Below are positions 24,340-34,599 of a stretch of 64,000 nt of DNA, one piece after another. The position numbers and the translations under genes are program-made. Position 1 is the first letter of the stretch. The number at the start of each line of letters is the position of its first letter. The notes under the pieces were generated by a model. It made no database searches. It was given only the letters and a program-made list of their open reading frames with translations, and was not told the origin of the DNA. This DNA is from Membranipora membranacea (Eukaryota; Bryozoa; Gymnolaemata; Cheilostomatida; Membraniporidae), in NCBI GenBank assembly GCA_914767715.1, contig OU612071.1:3720001-3784000 (forward strand), in the 5' to 3' direction.

Positions 24340-25530
24340 TTATCGTTTTTGAACTTTGTAAACTTTTGTGCCGATCATTTCAAATGGGAACGTTTTATTT
24401 GTAAGTAGATGAAACAGGTGTCCCGCTTGTAGAAGTACCGCGCCAAGTCCTTCTGTGCTTGCATCAGTTTGTACAACTACTGGTTGGTTGACATTGAAGT
24501 ACTTTAGTGACGATGTTTTGGTGATGAGTCTCTTTATCTCATCAAACGCTCTCTTTTGGTCTTCTCCCCAAACAAAGTCATCTTCACCAACGCCAATCAA
24601 CCTTCTCAGGGGTTTCACACTCGGCTGGGCAGTTTAGTATGAACTTGGCTAGATAGTTGACATGACCAAGGAACCTCCGTATCCCCTCACCGTTAACAGG
24701 TGGTTTCATCTGTGTGATTGCTTGTATTTTACCAGGATCTGGTTTGACTCCCTCTTTAGTAATCAGATGGCCAATATATGGCAGTTCCAGCAGAAGAAAT
24801 CTGCATTTCTCCTTGTTTAGCCTGAGGTTAACTCGTCGGGCTCTAGTAAGCAGCCTCTCTAGTTTCTGGTTGTCATCTTGCACTACCTCCGCATGGCTGT
24901 CACCTTTCCCGTAAATTAGAATATCACCAGCCACTACAGTTACTCCTTGTAGACCACTCAGTGCATCAGAAAGCCTCCTCTGAAACTCCTCAGGACTAGA
25001 TGACAAGCCAAAGGGCATTCTCAACCATTTGTACTGCCAAACGGCGTCCAGAATGTGGTAAGGTCACTTGACTTTTCACTTAGTTTTATCTGTAAGAAAC
25101 CATCCTTTGCATCACATAAAGAGAATACTTTAGTGCCATCCAGCTCACTGAGTACATCATCCAAAGTAGGCATTGGGAAGTGATTTCTCTGAATCACTTT
25201 GTTCAGAGTAGTCGGGTCCAAACATACTCTTAGTGTCCCATTTGGTTTTCTCACTGCTACATGGTTGTTTATCCATTCAGTTGGATAATCTACAGGACTC
25301 AGGATGCCCCTCTTGGTGTATGACTCCAATTTCTCTTTTAGATCTGTAACCATGGATAGTGGTGTTTTTCTGTTATGACTTTGTCTTGGTACTGCATCAC
25401 CACCTATTTCAATGTGATACTCACCATGCAGACATCCCATACCTTCAAAGAACTCCAGGTAGCTGCCAAGAATGTCATCTAGGTTGGCACTGCATACTAG
25501 ATAGACCCACTCCTCCCTGATAGTTTTCAA
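24340..25530 (-). pseudogene. pol: Gypsy reverse transcriptase and partial RNase H
   Basis: RT landmarks in order are KPNGTLRVCLDPTTLN, then PMPTLDDVLSELDG, then FSLCDAKDGFLQI with the first catalytic Asp, then RMPFGLSSSPEEFQRRL after a frame break at about 25022. The fourth RT block reads VAGDILIYG where related elements usually have an aspartate pair, so one catalytic Asp has become Gly. KCRFLLLELPYIGHLI and KPDPGKIQAI follow, then an RNase H start with VVQTDAS and GLGAVLLQ. The open frame ends near 24340, before integrase. Confidence 0.85.
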
Positions 25531-26672
25531 ACCAAGTTGAAGAGAGGCATCGCCTGACAGAAGGCTGTGATTGCGAGTCTTGCTCGAGTAATGGATCCAT
25601 CAAACTGCTTGAAGTTTGGCTGGTTATTGTCCAAAACTGGTTTTCCAAGGTTGACATAATCTTTGTGATTGAGAATATTACAGGAAGCACCTGTGTCAAT
25701 CTGAAACTGCACCTGTCTGTTGCTTTCATTGATACTGGCTCTAATTGTGGACATGAATTTCCTGTTCTTCCTTACCACCTGTATGCATAACAGGGAGTCA
25801 TCTGAACCATCACTGTCTTCTTCTACCATATTCACCTGTTTCTTTGAACGACATAGAGCCTTCCAGTGATTGTATTTTCTGCAGTTATGACACTGCTGCC
25901 CGTAGGCAGGGCATTTTCTAGGTGCATGTGATTGACCACAGCTTCCACAGCTTCCTTTTGACTTTTCTGCCCAAGTGGACATCTTTGTGATATTTTCCTA
26001 TCTGGATGGTTTATTTTTCTTCTTTGAGCTGACATACTGCACCGTCTCTTCCAACTGGATCGCAGCTATGTCATTTCTGGAGTTCTCGGCAATGCGGCAT
26101 TTCTGAATAGCTTCTTCTGGCCCTAGACCGGTATCTCCTCCAGCCTCATCAAATAATGTCCGTCTTAGACAGTCATCATTTATGCATGAAATCATCATAC
26201 ATCGTAGCTCACTGACACTCACGAGCAATCTTGTGAAGTGAGGTTACATATTCATCAATGCCCATGGTATGTTTGGTTGATGCCTCTTGACAACCTTGTA
26301 TGTACCACGGTTACAGAATGCATCAAACTTTTCCACAACATCATCATATTTATCCTTTGATTTTCCACCAGTGAATGTGAATGATTTGAATATGTCATTC
26401 CCTCTAGGGACTATACACCTCTACATGATAGCTGAATCCCCCTTCTCAGCTGCTGTGAGAAACTGGTCAAACTCTCCATTGAAACTTGTCCATCGGTTGG
26501 ACAAATCTGAACCATCTTGAATGGGCTTAGGTGCCAAAAAGTCAACACTGATACTCATCTTGATTTGTTTAGTGTTTACTGATGGTAGTCTACCCTCCTC
26601 CTCTTCTTCACTGGATGTGTCTGGTAATGGGACTTCAATAGCTGACTGTTGTTGTGTTAACTCTGCCTCCAT
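25530..26672 (-). pseudogene. gag: Gypsy gag and protease region, frameshifted
   Basis: The region starts at an ATG at 26672 with an acidic N-terminus (DTSSEEEEEG). It continues in a different frame from about 26420, and again at 26228-25998 and 25982-25530. The nucleocapsid knuckle is CHNCRKYNHWKALC, a C-x2-C-x4-H-x4-C pattern, preceded by a second Cys cluster (CGSCGQSHAPRKC). The aspartic protease active site FQIDTGASCNIL follows about 70 residues later. At least two frame changes make the product non-functional. Confidence 0.8.
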
Positions 26673-26704
26673 ACACAGTTATTACATTAGTCTGTTCCTT
26701 CAGA

Positions 26705-26722
26705 GTCTCACTCAGGGCACCA
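26705..26722 (-). other. tRNA primer-binding site of the Gypsy element
   Basis: The minus strand reads TGGTGCCCTGAGTGAGAC immediately after the LTR end. It begins with TGG, as required to pair with the CCA 3' end of a tRNA primer. The matching tRNA would end GTCTCACTCAGGGCACCA. Confidence 0.65.
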
Positions 26723-27145
26723 TGTTTTTGTAATGGGTTTGCTACTGTGTAAGTTCTATGTATTATATATTTATGGTCCACTCTAGGCATCTAACATCTA
26801 GAAATACAGATTGATTACTATGACTGAGATGAATAAAAGAGTGACAACATATACACAAACTCATGCATCCAGCATACAATCAACACTGTATATTTAATTG
26901 TAATGTACTAAGCAGGGACATGCCTGGTTCCTCTTACAGGCATGTACCTGCTTTCATCATACTGATTAACTAATCCAGACATTATCATCAGTTCATAAAT
27001 AAGTTCTTTCTTACTTTTATCCTATCTATTGCACAGGATTATATTATATAATAAAATAAGGAAAATTTCCAACCCAAAAAACGGCCAGACTGAATAAGAC
27101 TAGCTTACCTGTTGTGAATTCGATCGTGCTAATCAGATTCACCAC
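26723..27145 (-). repeat. probable 5' LTR
   Basis: The boundary next to the primer-binding site is clear: on the minus strand the LTR ends ...AAAAACA, directly followed by TGGTGCC. A TATA-like stretch (TATTATATAATATAAT on the minus strand, about 27040-27055) lies inside. The outer boundary near 27145 is a guess because no 3' LTR is available for comparison. Confidence 0.4.
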
Positions 27146-28555
27146 ATTAGCATCAGCCCTAAGGGCCTGCAGGCCTGGATTTTCCCATCTCTGGTATCAT
27201 CTGCAGCAATAAGAACCCATTCAAAGACCTATTTGGTGGCTGCCAGTCCCCAAACAGGTATCCGGTTGCTTTTAACACACTCAGACACAAATTTCATTGG
27301 GATGGATGGGTTTGCAACATATGTTGATTGGTTTTAGGCACTCATCACCGGGATGATAAACCCATCGGGATGTGTTTGCTACGATTTAAACCCACCAGGA
27401 CAGTTTTATGGTGATTGGTGGTTGCCATTTGCCAAGTACCCTTCCTTATTGGTATTTGGTAAAAATTCGGTCGCCAAACACCCATTTGGATAGAATTTTG
27501 TTACAGTGGAGTAAACTGTAAAAAAAAAAGGCTAGGCCTACAGACTGGGACTGATAACCTACTCATTCAAAGGTCCATTCTTCCGACCAGAAGTTGTATA
27601 CTGCACTACTGGTATGAAAAGTCAGTCATTGATTGAGTACAGACCTTACTTCTGTCAGGCTGGTAAGGTGGGCTTTTGGTTTTACGCCGTTAGTAAATAC
27701 TAATTTTCTCAGGTTCCTAGCAGGGGTAATATCTCAAAATACAATGTAATAATAAGCGTTAAATTCTATGGTCAATTAATACTATTCAACCGTAGTTACT
27801 CAAGATAGTTTACCTTAGGGAATTCCCTCCTCAATATTACAAAGGAACTTCACGGGAAACCCTATTGTAACTTCCTTATTATGACGTGGTTAGGAAAGTT
27901 TACAAGAATGCGACAAATTATGTATGACCTGTCTATGTTTATGTCTACACACTATGTTAATAAACCAGATTAATATCTCAATTAGTCTACTATGTCAATA
28001 ATCAAGTGCTTTGTTTAACAAAAGGCAACCCAAAAATAGACTTCGTTCTACCGTTCACAGTTCTGAACAGAAAAGGCTACTTGATAGAACTAGGACTATC
28101 CTTACCCTGACTTGCGGGGAAATGATACTTCAAAGAGTTAGCTTTACTATTACATAACATATAATTTGATAGTCTACTTTTGATAACAAAATTAAATTTC
28201 AGCCTTATAAATAATCACTTTCAATTACATCAAAGGATGACTTTAATTCAAGCTCTCCAATAGTTATGTTAACTTATTAAAGTATTTGACACTTGCCAAA
28301 ATAAACTGCTTTACGCCCCACTTTAGGTATGCCAATAAATACCCTGAAGTGCCACCTGCCCGGCTAGAAAATATTAGCCTCTTGCGAATTTTGAATTTAT
28401 TGAAAACAAAATCAGATGACTCTTTAACTCTCTTAAAGTATATGCACAGTGAGTTCGAATTTCCGTTCCTCACAACTTAAATAAATATTTCCTTTGATTT
28501 AACAGTGTAGATTAAATTTGTGCAGTATAATATTCCAGGGTGATGCATAACCAAA
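27146..28555. other. no supported gene between the two retroelements
   Basis: Bases 27280-27490 have a recurring theme of (A)AACCCATCGGGATG and ATGGGTTT(G)-like segments in both orientations, giving a loosely palindromic texture. No coding potential is evident. Overlapping frames at 28264-28480 lie on both strands and are uninformative. Confidence 0.45.
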
Positions 28556-28558
28556 TAT

Positions 28559-28872
28559 GTTCCTCTTTACTGTGGCACATTTCTGTTCTGCAGTTTTCCA
28601 GGATATTTGAAACTTGTTTCTCTGCTTCTTTTGCCTTTGCTTTACACTTTGCTTTACGCTTAAGTTTCTTTTCCTTTTATAGAGCAAACATTTTCATTTT
28701 TCATTTAGGGTGGTACATTTACTATAATCCTCCTTACTGTGGTTCAGTTCTGCAGTTTTTCCAGGTTATTTCAATTGCTTCATTTGCCTTTGGTTTCTTC
28801 TGCTTTTCTAGCTCTGCTCTAAATTTCTTTTTTCCATTACAGAGCAAATATTTTCATTTTTGTTTTTCTTAA
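28559..28872 (+). repeat. two tandem ~169-bp monomers in the LINE 5' leader
   Basis: TCCTCTTTACTGTGGCACAT at 28560 recurs as TCCTCCTTACTGTGGTTCAG at 28729. Both copies continue with GTTCTGCAGTTTTCCAGG-like, CTTTTGCCTTTG and CAGAGCAAATATTTTCATTTT-like blocks in the same order. Tandem promoter monomers at LINE 5' ends are known in several families. Confidence 0.65.
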
Positions 28873-28959
28873 CGCATACAGTCTTGCTCTTTGCTGGTTG
28901 GGTCCTAATCCGCACTAGTTACTTTTATTGTGGGGTTGTGACACCACTCTCTTTAGGTT

Positions 28960-29897
28960 GTGATGCCCAGCCCAATGAGAACCCGCAGCCCACTGGCAAG
29001 CCCTAGACTCCCTGGTACAACACCTATCCAAACAAACCAAAACAATTGGCAGAAATGTACCAGAGCCATTGCCAAGAAGCCAGCGTTGAAATGTAGCTGC
29101 TGTTATCTGTCAACCCACACTACAAGCTTACCAGACTGGGCGGACATTACTACTATGTCAGAATTTACTAAAATAATAAATAGGACAGGACTCCTATGGT
29201 ACTGCCCTAAGTGTCAACCGAAGCTGCCTGACAATTTTTATGGACCAGGAGTTAAACCCTCCTTAGCTCAACTTGAAACAGAACTAGATGCATTGACAAA
29301 AATTATAACAGAGAGCCACAAAATGACAAAAACATATGCTCAAGTTACAGGGGAATCTAAGGAAGATAGTTCAGAAACCAAGGCCAAGCGTCTTGATGAA
29401 AGGACTAAACAGGAATCTCTCACCAGAGAGAAACTAGAGCGCAAACAATCAGCTATATTGCACAACCTTTCAGAAAAGGTTGACACCCACAAGGATGTAT
29501 GTAATCTATTGAATTATCTCAAATTTCACCCTAATTTGACCACTAGGATCTCTAGGCTTGGTTCGCTGAAACAAAATGAGGGCCAATCACAAATCCAGAC
29601 CATTCAAAATTCAATTTCACACTGACGTTATGAAAATAGATTTCCTTCGGTAGCTTAATTGTCTGAATTCGCCAAACAAAGAAGGAATGTTTGCCACGCT
29701 GGACCTCACCAAAGACGAATAAAAGAAAAAGTTCATCATGAGGCGTGCAAGGAGGTCACTAGCTGAAAAATTTCCAGATAATAAATATAGAGTTCGTAGT
29801 GGTGAACTACAACGTCGCACCAGTGATAACCAAACTTGGTGCAATATTGATAATAATGATGAACCAATAACTACAGCTGCAAAGAATGCCACTGTTT
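28960..29897 (+). pseudogene. LINE ORF1 (PHD-like zinc finger protein), broken
   Basis: The first frame (28960-29625) encodes a basic N-terminus and a finger with CSCC, then THTTSLPDWADI, WYCPKCQ. This is the C-x2-C...H...W-x-C-x2-C type found in ORF1 of CR1-like elements. A helical, Lys/Glu-rich region follows (MTKTYAQVTGESKEDSS and beyond). After 29625 the coding continues in another frame with a stop (FATLDLTKDE, stop, KKKFIMRRARRSLAEKFP...) to a TAA near 29899, so the C-terminal part is frameshifted. Confidence 0.65.
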
Positions 29898-29967
29898 AAA
29901 GTGAATCATCCTAATAACTAATATAAATACATATTTTCTGACTACATAGGTATGAAGAAGGCAGATA

Positions 29968-30815
29968 ATGAATAACAAGCACCTAATTAAAATAATGAAC
30001 TGGAATTGCAATGGTATCAGTGGAAAAAGTCATCAACTGGAAGTTGCCCTAAACCAGCACAAACCTGATATCTTTGCACTAATTGAAACCAAATCGATCC
30101 CGTGTATTACTGATAAAGAAATATGTATAAATTACACTCTCTATAGGTTAGACTGCACAGGTTCTGTAGGACGTGGAGGTGGTGTGCTAATTGGCGTTCT
30201 TGACTCCTCGTACATTGTTGTCACCCAAGTCTTACCTGCTGAAACAGGTAAATTGTTATCAATTGCTGCTAGTGTTGGTGGCTTTTCACTTGATCTTACT
30301 GTATACTACCATAGGCCTTCAGTTAGGAATGTTGATGACTTCATCACATGGTACGAGAATGTGTCATCGTGCAGACAAGTCATTGTTGGCGATTTCAACT
30401 TACCTGATATAGATTGGACTACATGTAATTTAAAAAAAGGCAAGACATCCATATGCATGAATCATTTCTGGCCTTCATAGATTCCACTGACTTACAGCAG
30501 CATGTCAAATTCCCAACACATCGGCATGGCAATACTCTCGATCTTGTCCTTTCAAACCTTGACCTCTACACTCCAACGAGCCAACCAAGTTGTTCTGACC
30601 ACTATGTTCTTACCGATATAATACTCTTTGATCTTTTCTCAAAAGACCCTGTTTCCCAGACAAATGAGAATAATATCACCATCCCATTTTATATATTCAA
30701 AAAAGCAAATATCCCAGACATCATGGTAGACTGCTTTGATCTTGAGAAAGATGTATGCCAACTTATTGAAAACAAAGCCCCAGTTGACAGGGTATGGGAA
30801 ACTTTTAAAAAGTGA
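29968..30815 (+). pseudogene. LINE ORF2, AP endonuclease domain only
   Basis: AP-endonuclease landmarks in order are NWNCNGI near the start, LIETKS with the metal-binding Glu, YYHRPS, and IVGDFNLPDIDW with the catalytic Asp and Asn. After a frame change at about 30450-30475 come HGNTLDLVLSN and SDHYVLT with the terminal Asp-His. These place the enzyme in the exonuclease-endonuclease-phosphatase fold used to nick target DNA. No RT motifs follow; the frame ends near 30815. Confidence 0.8.
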
Positions 30816-30868
30816 ATCCACCGCACCGCTAGTGCAAATATGCCTAGTCGTTTAAGGAAAACCACCTT

Positions 30869-30990
30869 GGCAAGGGCAAGGGCAAGGGCAAGGGCAAGGG
30901 CAAGGGCAAGGGCAAGGGCAAGGGCAAGGGCAAGGGCAAGGGCAAGGGCAAGGGCATGGGCAAGGGCAAGGGCAAGGGCAGGGGCAAAGG
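30869..30990 (+). repeat. GGGCAA hexamer array, ~20 units
   Basis: About 20 head-to-tail GGCAAG (GGGCAA) units are nearly perfect, with one A-to-T change and one G-for-A change near the right end. Frames running through it give Arg-Ala or Ala-Leu dipeptide repeats on the two strands; these are artefacts of the array. Confidence 0.95.
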
Positions 30991-31710
30991 TTAGGTTTAT
31001 TATTTCAATCCATGTATCAACAGGCGATAATATTGGATTGGTACATAAAAATGAAAAAATTAAAATTTTGTTGAAAGCTGACATGCAGTAAGGAAAAAAA
31101 GCTCTTTTAACACTTTTGAGTCCTCCACTTAGGTAGGCCATAGATGGTATGTAGGCGAGGGGATACCCTTGCACAGCTAAAAACAACACAACTATAAAAA
31201 GAGGATGGTCTTCATTGGACGCAATATTATTGAAAACATTTTTTGACATCTAAGAAATGAAATCACAGAGAGTAGGCAGCTCTAAAAATTCAACTGTTTC
31301 AGGTTCGATTATTTTTTGTGGCTGGATCCTGTACATGTTCTAACTTGAGCTTCGATGTGTTTGATAAAAATTGGGAAAATACAGGGGATGCAAAGGATAA
31401 AACAGAACGTATGTTTGTACAATAGTAAGTCAAGCCAACGTTGTCCATTCCGATTTTTTGTAGTTGGCGCATTAAAACAATTTTGAGTTGCATTTCTAGA
31501 CTAAATGTTCTACACGATCTAAAAAGGTAAGATGGTTATCAACTTAAATTCCTTAAAATTTAACAGATTCGACAGGATTTATCAACTATCAGCTTCATGT
31601 GACTGATTCTGACTCTTAGACTGACTCTGATGGTCTACCAGAAGCTGTTAACAGTGTGCTCATGCTTACTGTGAAGACTAGAAGCGTAAGGTTATATCGA
31701 AGAGTATTTA

Positions 31711-32098
31711 TCCATTGAAGAGAAAAAGTGGAAGCAAGTTTTGCTTCAAACTTTGCACTTGGACAATTCACCTGAGGGTATGAGAGTGGAGCATAAGCTT
31801 TCTATGGTTACAAGTGTAAGTCATGTACATACCATTCATGATCGTGATATCATATCTCTCTATGCAGTCTAGCGCTAACTTCAAGCGTGTTTGCCAAAGT
31901 AGGACTTTTTTGCCCCTTATTATGAAGAGCACAAAGGACCTATGATTATTCTTTCATCCGATGTATGCTCTCAGGGATGATGGAGTTAGATAGTGCTGGA
32001 TGGAGTTTACAAAAAAACCTCAAAACATTTTTCAATCTCACTTATATCAGTCTACTGCTGTGTTTGTTATGACCTTGCATATCCTCCAACTATGACGC
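31711..32098 (+). repeat. dispersed ~385-bp repeat with 50-codon open frame (copy 2)
   Basis: This is the inverted counterpart of 9583-9967. The open frame from 31713 to the TAG at 31870-31872 reads IEEKKWKQVLLQTLHLDNSP and continues to DRDIISLYAV. The remaining ~220 bp are non-coding but equally well conserved, so conservation is not limited to the frame. Confidence 0.75.
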
Positions 32099-32958
32099 AG
32101 ACCAGGAGTACAATGATAACATGGCACGCATAAGAGAATTCTAGAGAGATAGGCTGCGCCTCCAAAATGCTTCACAGGATAATAAAGGCAACAACCTGCA
32201 CAAGCCGATCAAAATATGAATAATGGGATAATAAATGTAGCTATGGAAACTACCAGAGATAAAGAAATGGACAAACTCTCCAAGCGATGCCATAACATGG
32301 ATGGAATTTAAGGAAAACTATGAACTACAATGTAGAGCGCTATCAGTCCCTATATCAACATGGAGCAAACTAATCCCATTATATCTTAACGATGGAGCAT
32401 TAGTCATATATATAAAAATACAGTCGAAAGACAACCACAACTGAAGGATGATTATGAACCACTTATTGCAGGCACATCATCCTCAATTGATCTAGTTGGA
32501 TGTTTAATGTTATCAAGGCCACATGCGTACTAAATACTTCTTTCTAAACGCATTCACATACTAAGAGGTAACGCATTACAATCATTATTCACAAGCACAC
32601 AACAGAGTATTACTGTCTGGCTGGTTGCCACTGTATTACTGAAGCACATTCTTCAATATTTTATGTTTGGCTGGTAGCCTTTCTTAACTAATCTTTACTC
32701 AGTCATTTTCCGAATTAAGAGCCGTCGGGAAGGTACAGTAAACTGTACCCGGCTCAACCACAGGGAGATAAATTTCCCGACACTCACTCAGAGGCTTTTA
32801 TAACCACTATCACTACACTCAGCAGTTGTCCTTCCTCAACACATGAGAGGGCAACTTCATTACACCAATATATTATAACCTTTACTCAAGTTCAATAAAT
32901 ATTGATCGGGTTCGACATATAATTTTAATTGTTTAATTGTTCAGAGAGCCATCTGAAC

Positions 32959-34593
32959 ATGAAGTACACAAAGCTGATCCCGTTACCATGGTTACCAGTG
33001 GTTGTGTTCTTAGCCCTGTTCTGTAAGTACCAAAAAAAAGGTTGGCATAGTGTAGATATAGTTTGATATAAGTTTACTGGATTTCTGGTTTCTTCCCTTA
33101 CACTGGTCTACCATCTGTGTATTCTAACACAGGCCGAAATGGTTTGAAGCATTTTAATCACAATCCGTAACTTCAAGGTCAAACTATGGACCAGTATGTC
33201 GGTACAGGGGACAGGGGAGGTAATTTGGTTAGTCACTTATAGTACGATTGTATCGTTTATTTTCACCAAAAAACATATAAATCAGGTCAAAGTCATCAAG
33301 CAATCCACATCCTAACATCCGGCTGGAAAACAACTGTGGATCTCAGAAAGCCGCTGTAAAATTTGAATAAATTTGGCACCGAACACAAGTAGACGTTCCA
33401 CTTACTCCACACAGGAAAAACTAGAGCGAAAATACAACATTTTGACATAATATAGAAAAACTCAGAGTCGAGAGTAGCATATAGAGTTTCAGTCATCATA
33501 AGAGTCATATTCTTTAATTGTTATAAGTTCCTTGTGATGTGATGCACGGTTGTATATGCGGTGTTGAGGAGGTAACAACAGATCACTTTTTATCGTGCAT
33601 ATCATCATATTTATCCAGAAAAGTCTCCTGTTTGATAGATTTAATTGTGTAAGTATCTGAAAGCTGCGGGTCAAGGTCATATACAGATTAAAACAATAGA
33701 TAAACCTAGACAGGATACAATATGGAGCATTGAGGGATATAATTAAGGGTGTGACATTGAATTGTGTAGTAGCAGTGGTTGTATCATTGTGTAGTAGCAG
33801 TGGTTGTATCATTGTGTAGTAGCAGTGGTTGTATCATTGTGTAGTAGCAGTGGTTGTATCATTGTGTAGTAGCAGTGGTTGTATCATTGTGTAGTAGCAG
33901 TGGTTGTATCATCGCTGTTTTGATCTGGGTAAGGGTAGTGTTTAATGCTGACTTGATGAGATTGTGCATCGTTAACAATAGAGAATTAGCATTGATGAAT
34001 TGAATTGTCTAGTGGGACTGGTGTCAATATTGATTGCCAGCCAACAGATCAAGTGATTTGTCATTAACGTAATTGATTTCTATCAGAATTAGAGGTTGAA
34101 GACAAATTAGTAGCTTGTCTTTATCAATTCTATGATATTTTCCAATGAATATGAATAGAAATACATCAAATTAATCACAAAAAGCTACTGAATATATTTC
34201 CAAACTCCAAATCCCATTGTAATTGACTGTGTTATCAATAAATATCCTGGACTGTGGACTGCAGATCAATAACAACATCAATGCTGCTGCATAATTCCAG
34301 GTTGTCACGTCAACCACATTAATGCGCCTCCCAGTACACAGTGTCCAGTCTATGAGTTTTATAAGTAAGTTAAGCTAATAACTTAGCTTGAGTTTTCAGT
34401 ATCTTTTTATGTGAGGGGGAGGGGTGGCTAGTACCACCCTGATAAGTTTTCGCATGCATGCCAATAATAACCAGTAGGCTATCCCCAACACAACCAAACT
34501 AAGACAGTGTCACCACTGAAGGATACTACACGCTCAAGTGATTCCTTTTATGTCCATTTTTGCAGATTGACCGGTTCAATTACAACTCTATAA
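32959..34593 (+). CDS. candidate 51-aa secreted peptide, three exons
   Basis: Exon 32959-33022 encodes a signal-peptide-like N-terminus (MKYTKLIPLPWLPVVVFLAL, then F). It ends in phase 1 at a strong GTAAGT donor. Exon 34301-34364 encodes CHVNHINAPPSTQC, PVYEFY and ends in phase 2 at GTAAGT. Exon 34566-34593 encodes LTGSITTL and a TAA. An AATAAA poly(A) signal (34594-34599) follows the stop immediately. Phases agree throughout. A possible acceptor (GTTCAG at 32942) just upstream of the ATG suggests a non-coding leader. The mature peptide would be about 29 residues with three Cys, two adjacent at the start. No family is recognised; a neuropeptide-like or defence peptide is possible but unsupported. 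Confidence 0.4.
33761..33910 (+). repeat. six perfect tandem copies of a 25-bp unit
   Basis: The unit ATTGTGTAGTAGCAGTGG plus TTGTATC repeats six times without a mismatch (150 bp). It lies in the first intron of the candidate secreted-peptide gene. Perfect identity implies very recent expansion, so it should be a length-polymorphic minisatellite. Confidence 0.97.
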
Positions 34594-34599
34594 AATAAA

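Larger units (their letters stand above)
24300..27145 (-). mobile_element. degenerate Ty3/Gypsy LTR retrotransposon, 3' truncated
   Basis: Read on the minus strand, the element shows a probable 5' LTR (about 27145-26723), a primer-binding site, gag, a CCHC knuckle, aspartic protease, reverse transcriptase and the start of RNase H, in canonical Gypsy order. The RNase H domain ends at about 24340. There is no integrase and no 3' LTR, so the element is truncated. The coding part is broken by frameshifts between gag segments, between protease and RT, and within RT. Confidence 0.85.
28559..30815 (+). mobile_element. CR1/Jockey-like non-LTR retrotransposon, 3' truncated
   Basis: From 5' to 3' the element has a two-monomer T-rich leader, an ORF1 with a PHD-like zinc finger, a degenerate ORF1 tail, and an ORF2 that begins with an AP-type endonuclease. 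It stops after the endonuclease; no reverse transcriptase follows. A GGGCAA hexamer array begins about 50 bp beyond the break. Loss of the 3' end rather than the 5' end is unusual for a LINE and implies a later deletion or rearrangement. Confidence 0.75.

Noticed and set aside
30689-31249. Ala-Leu and Arg-Ala repeat proteins across the hexamer array
   Set aside because: The dipeptide repeats are produced by GGGCAA units; flanking sequence is LINE remnant or intergenic.
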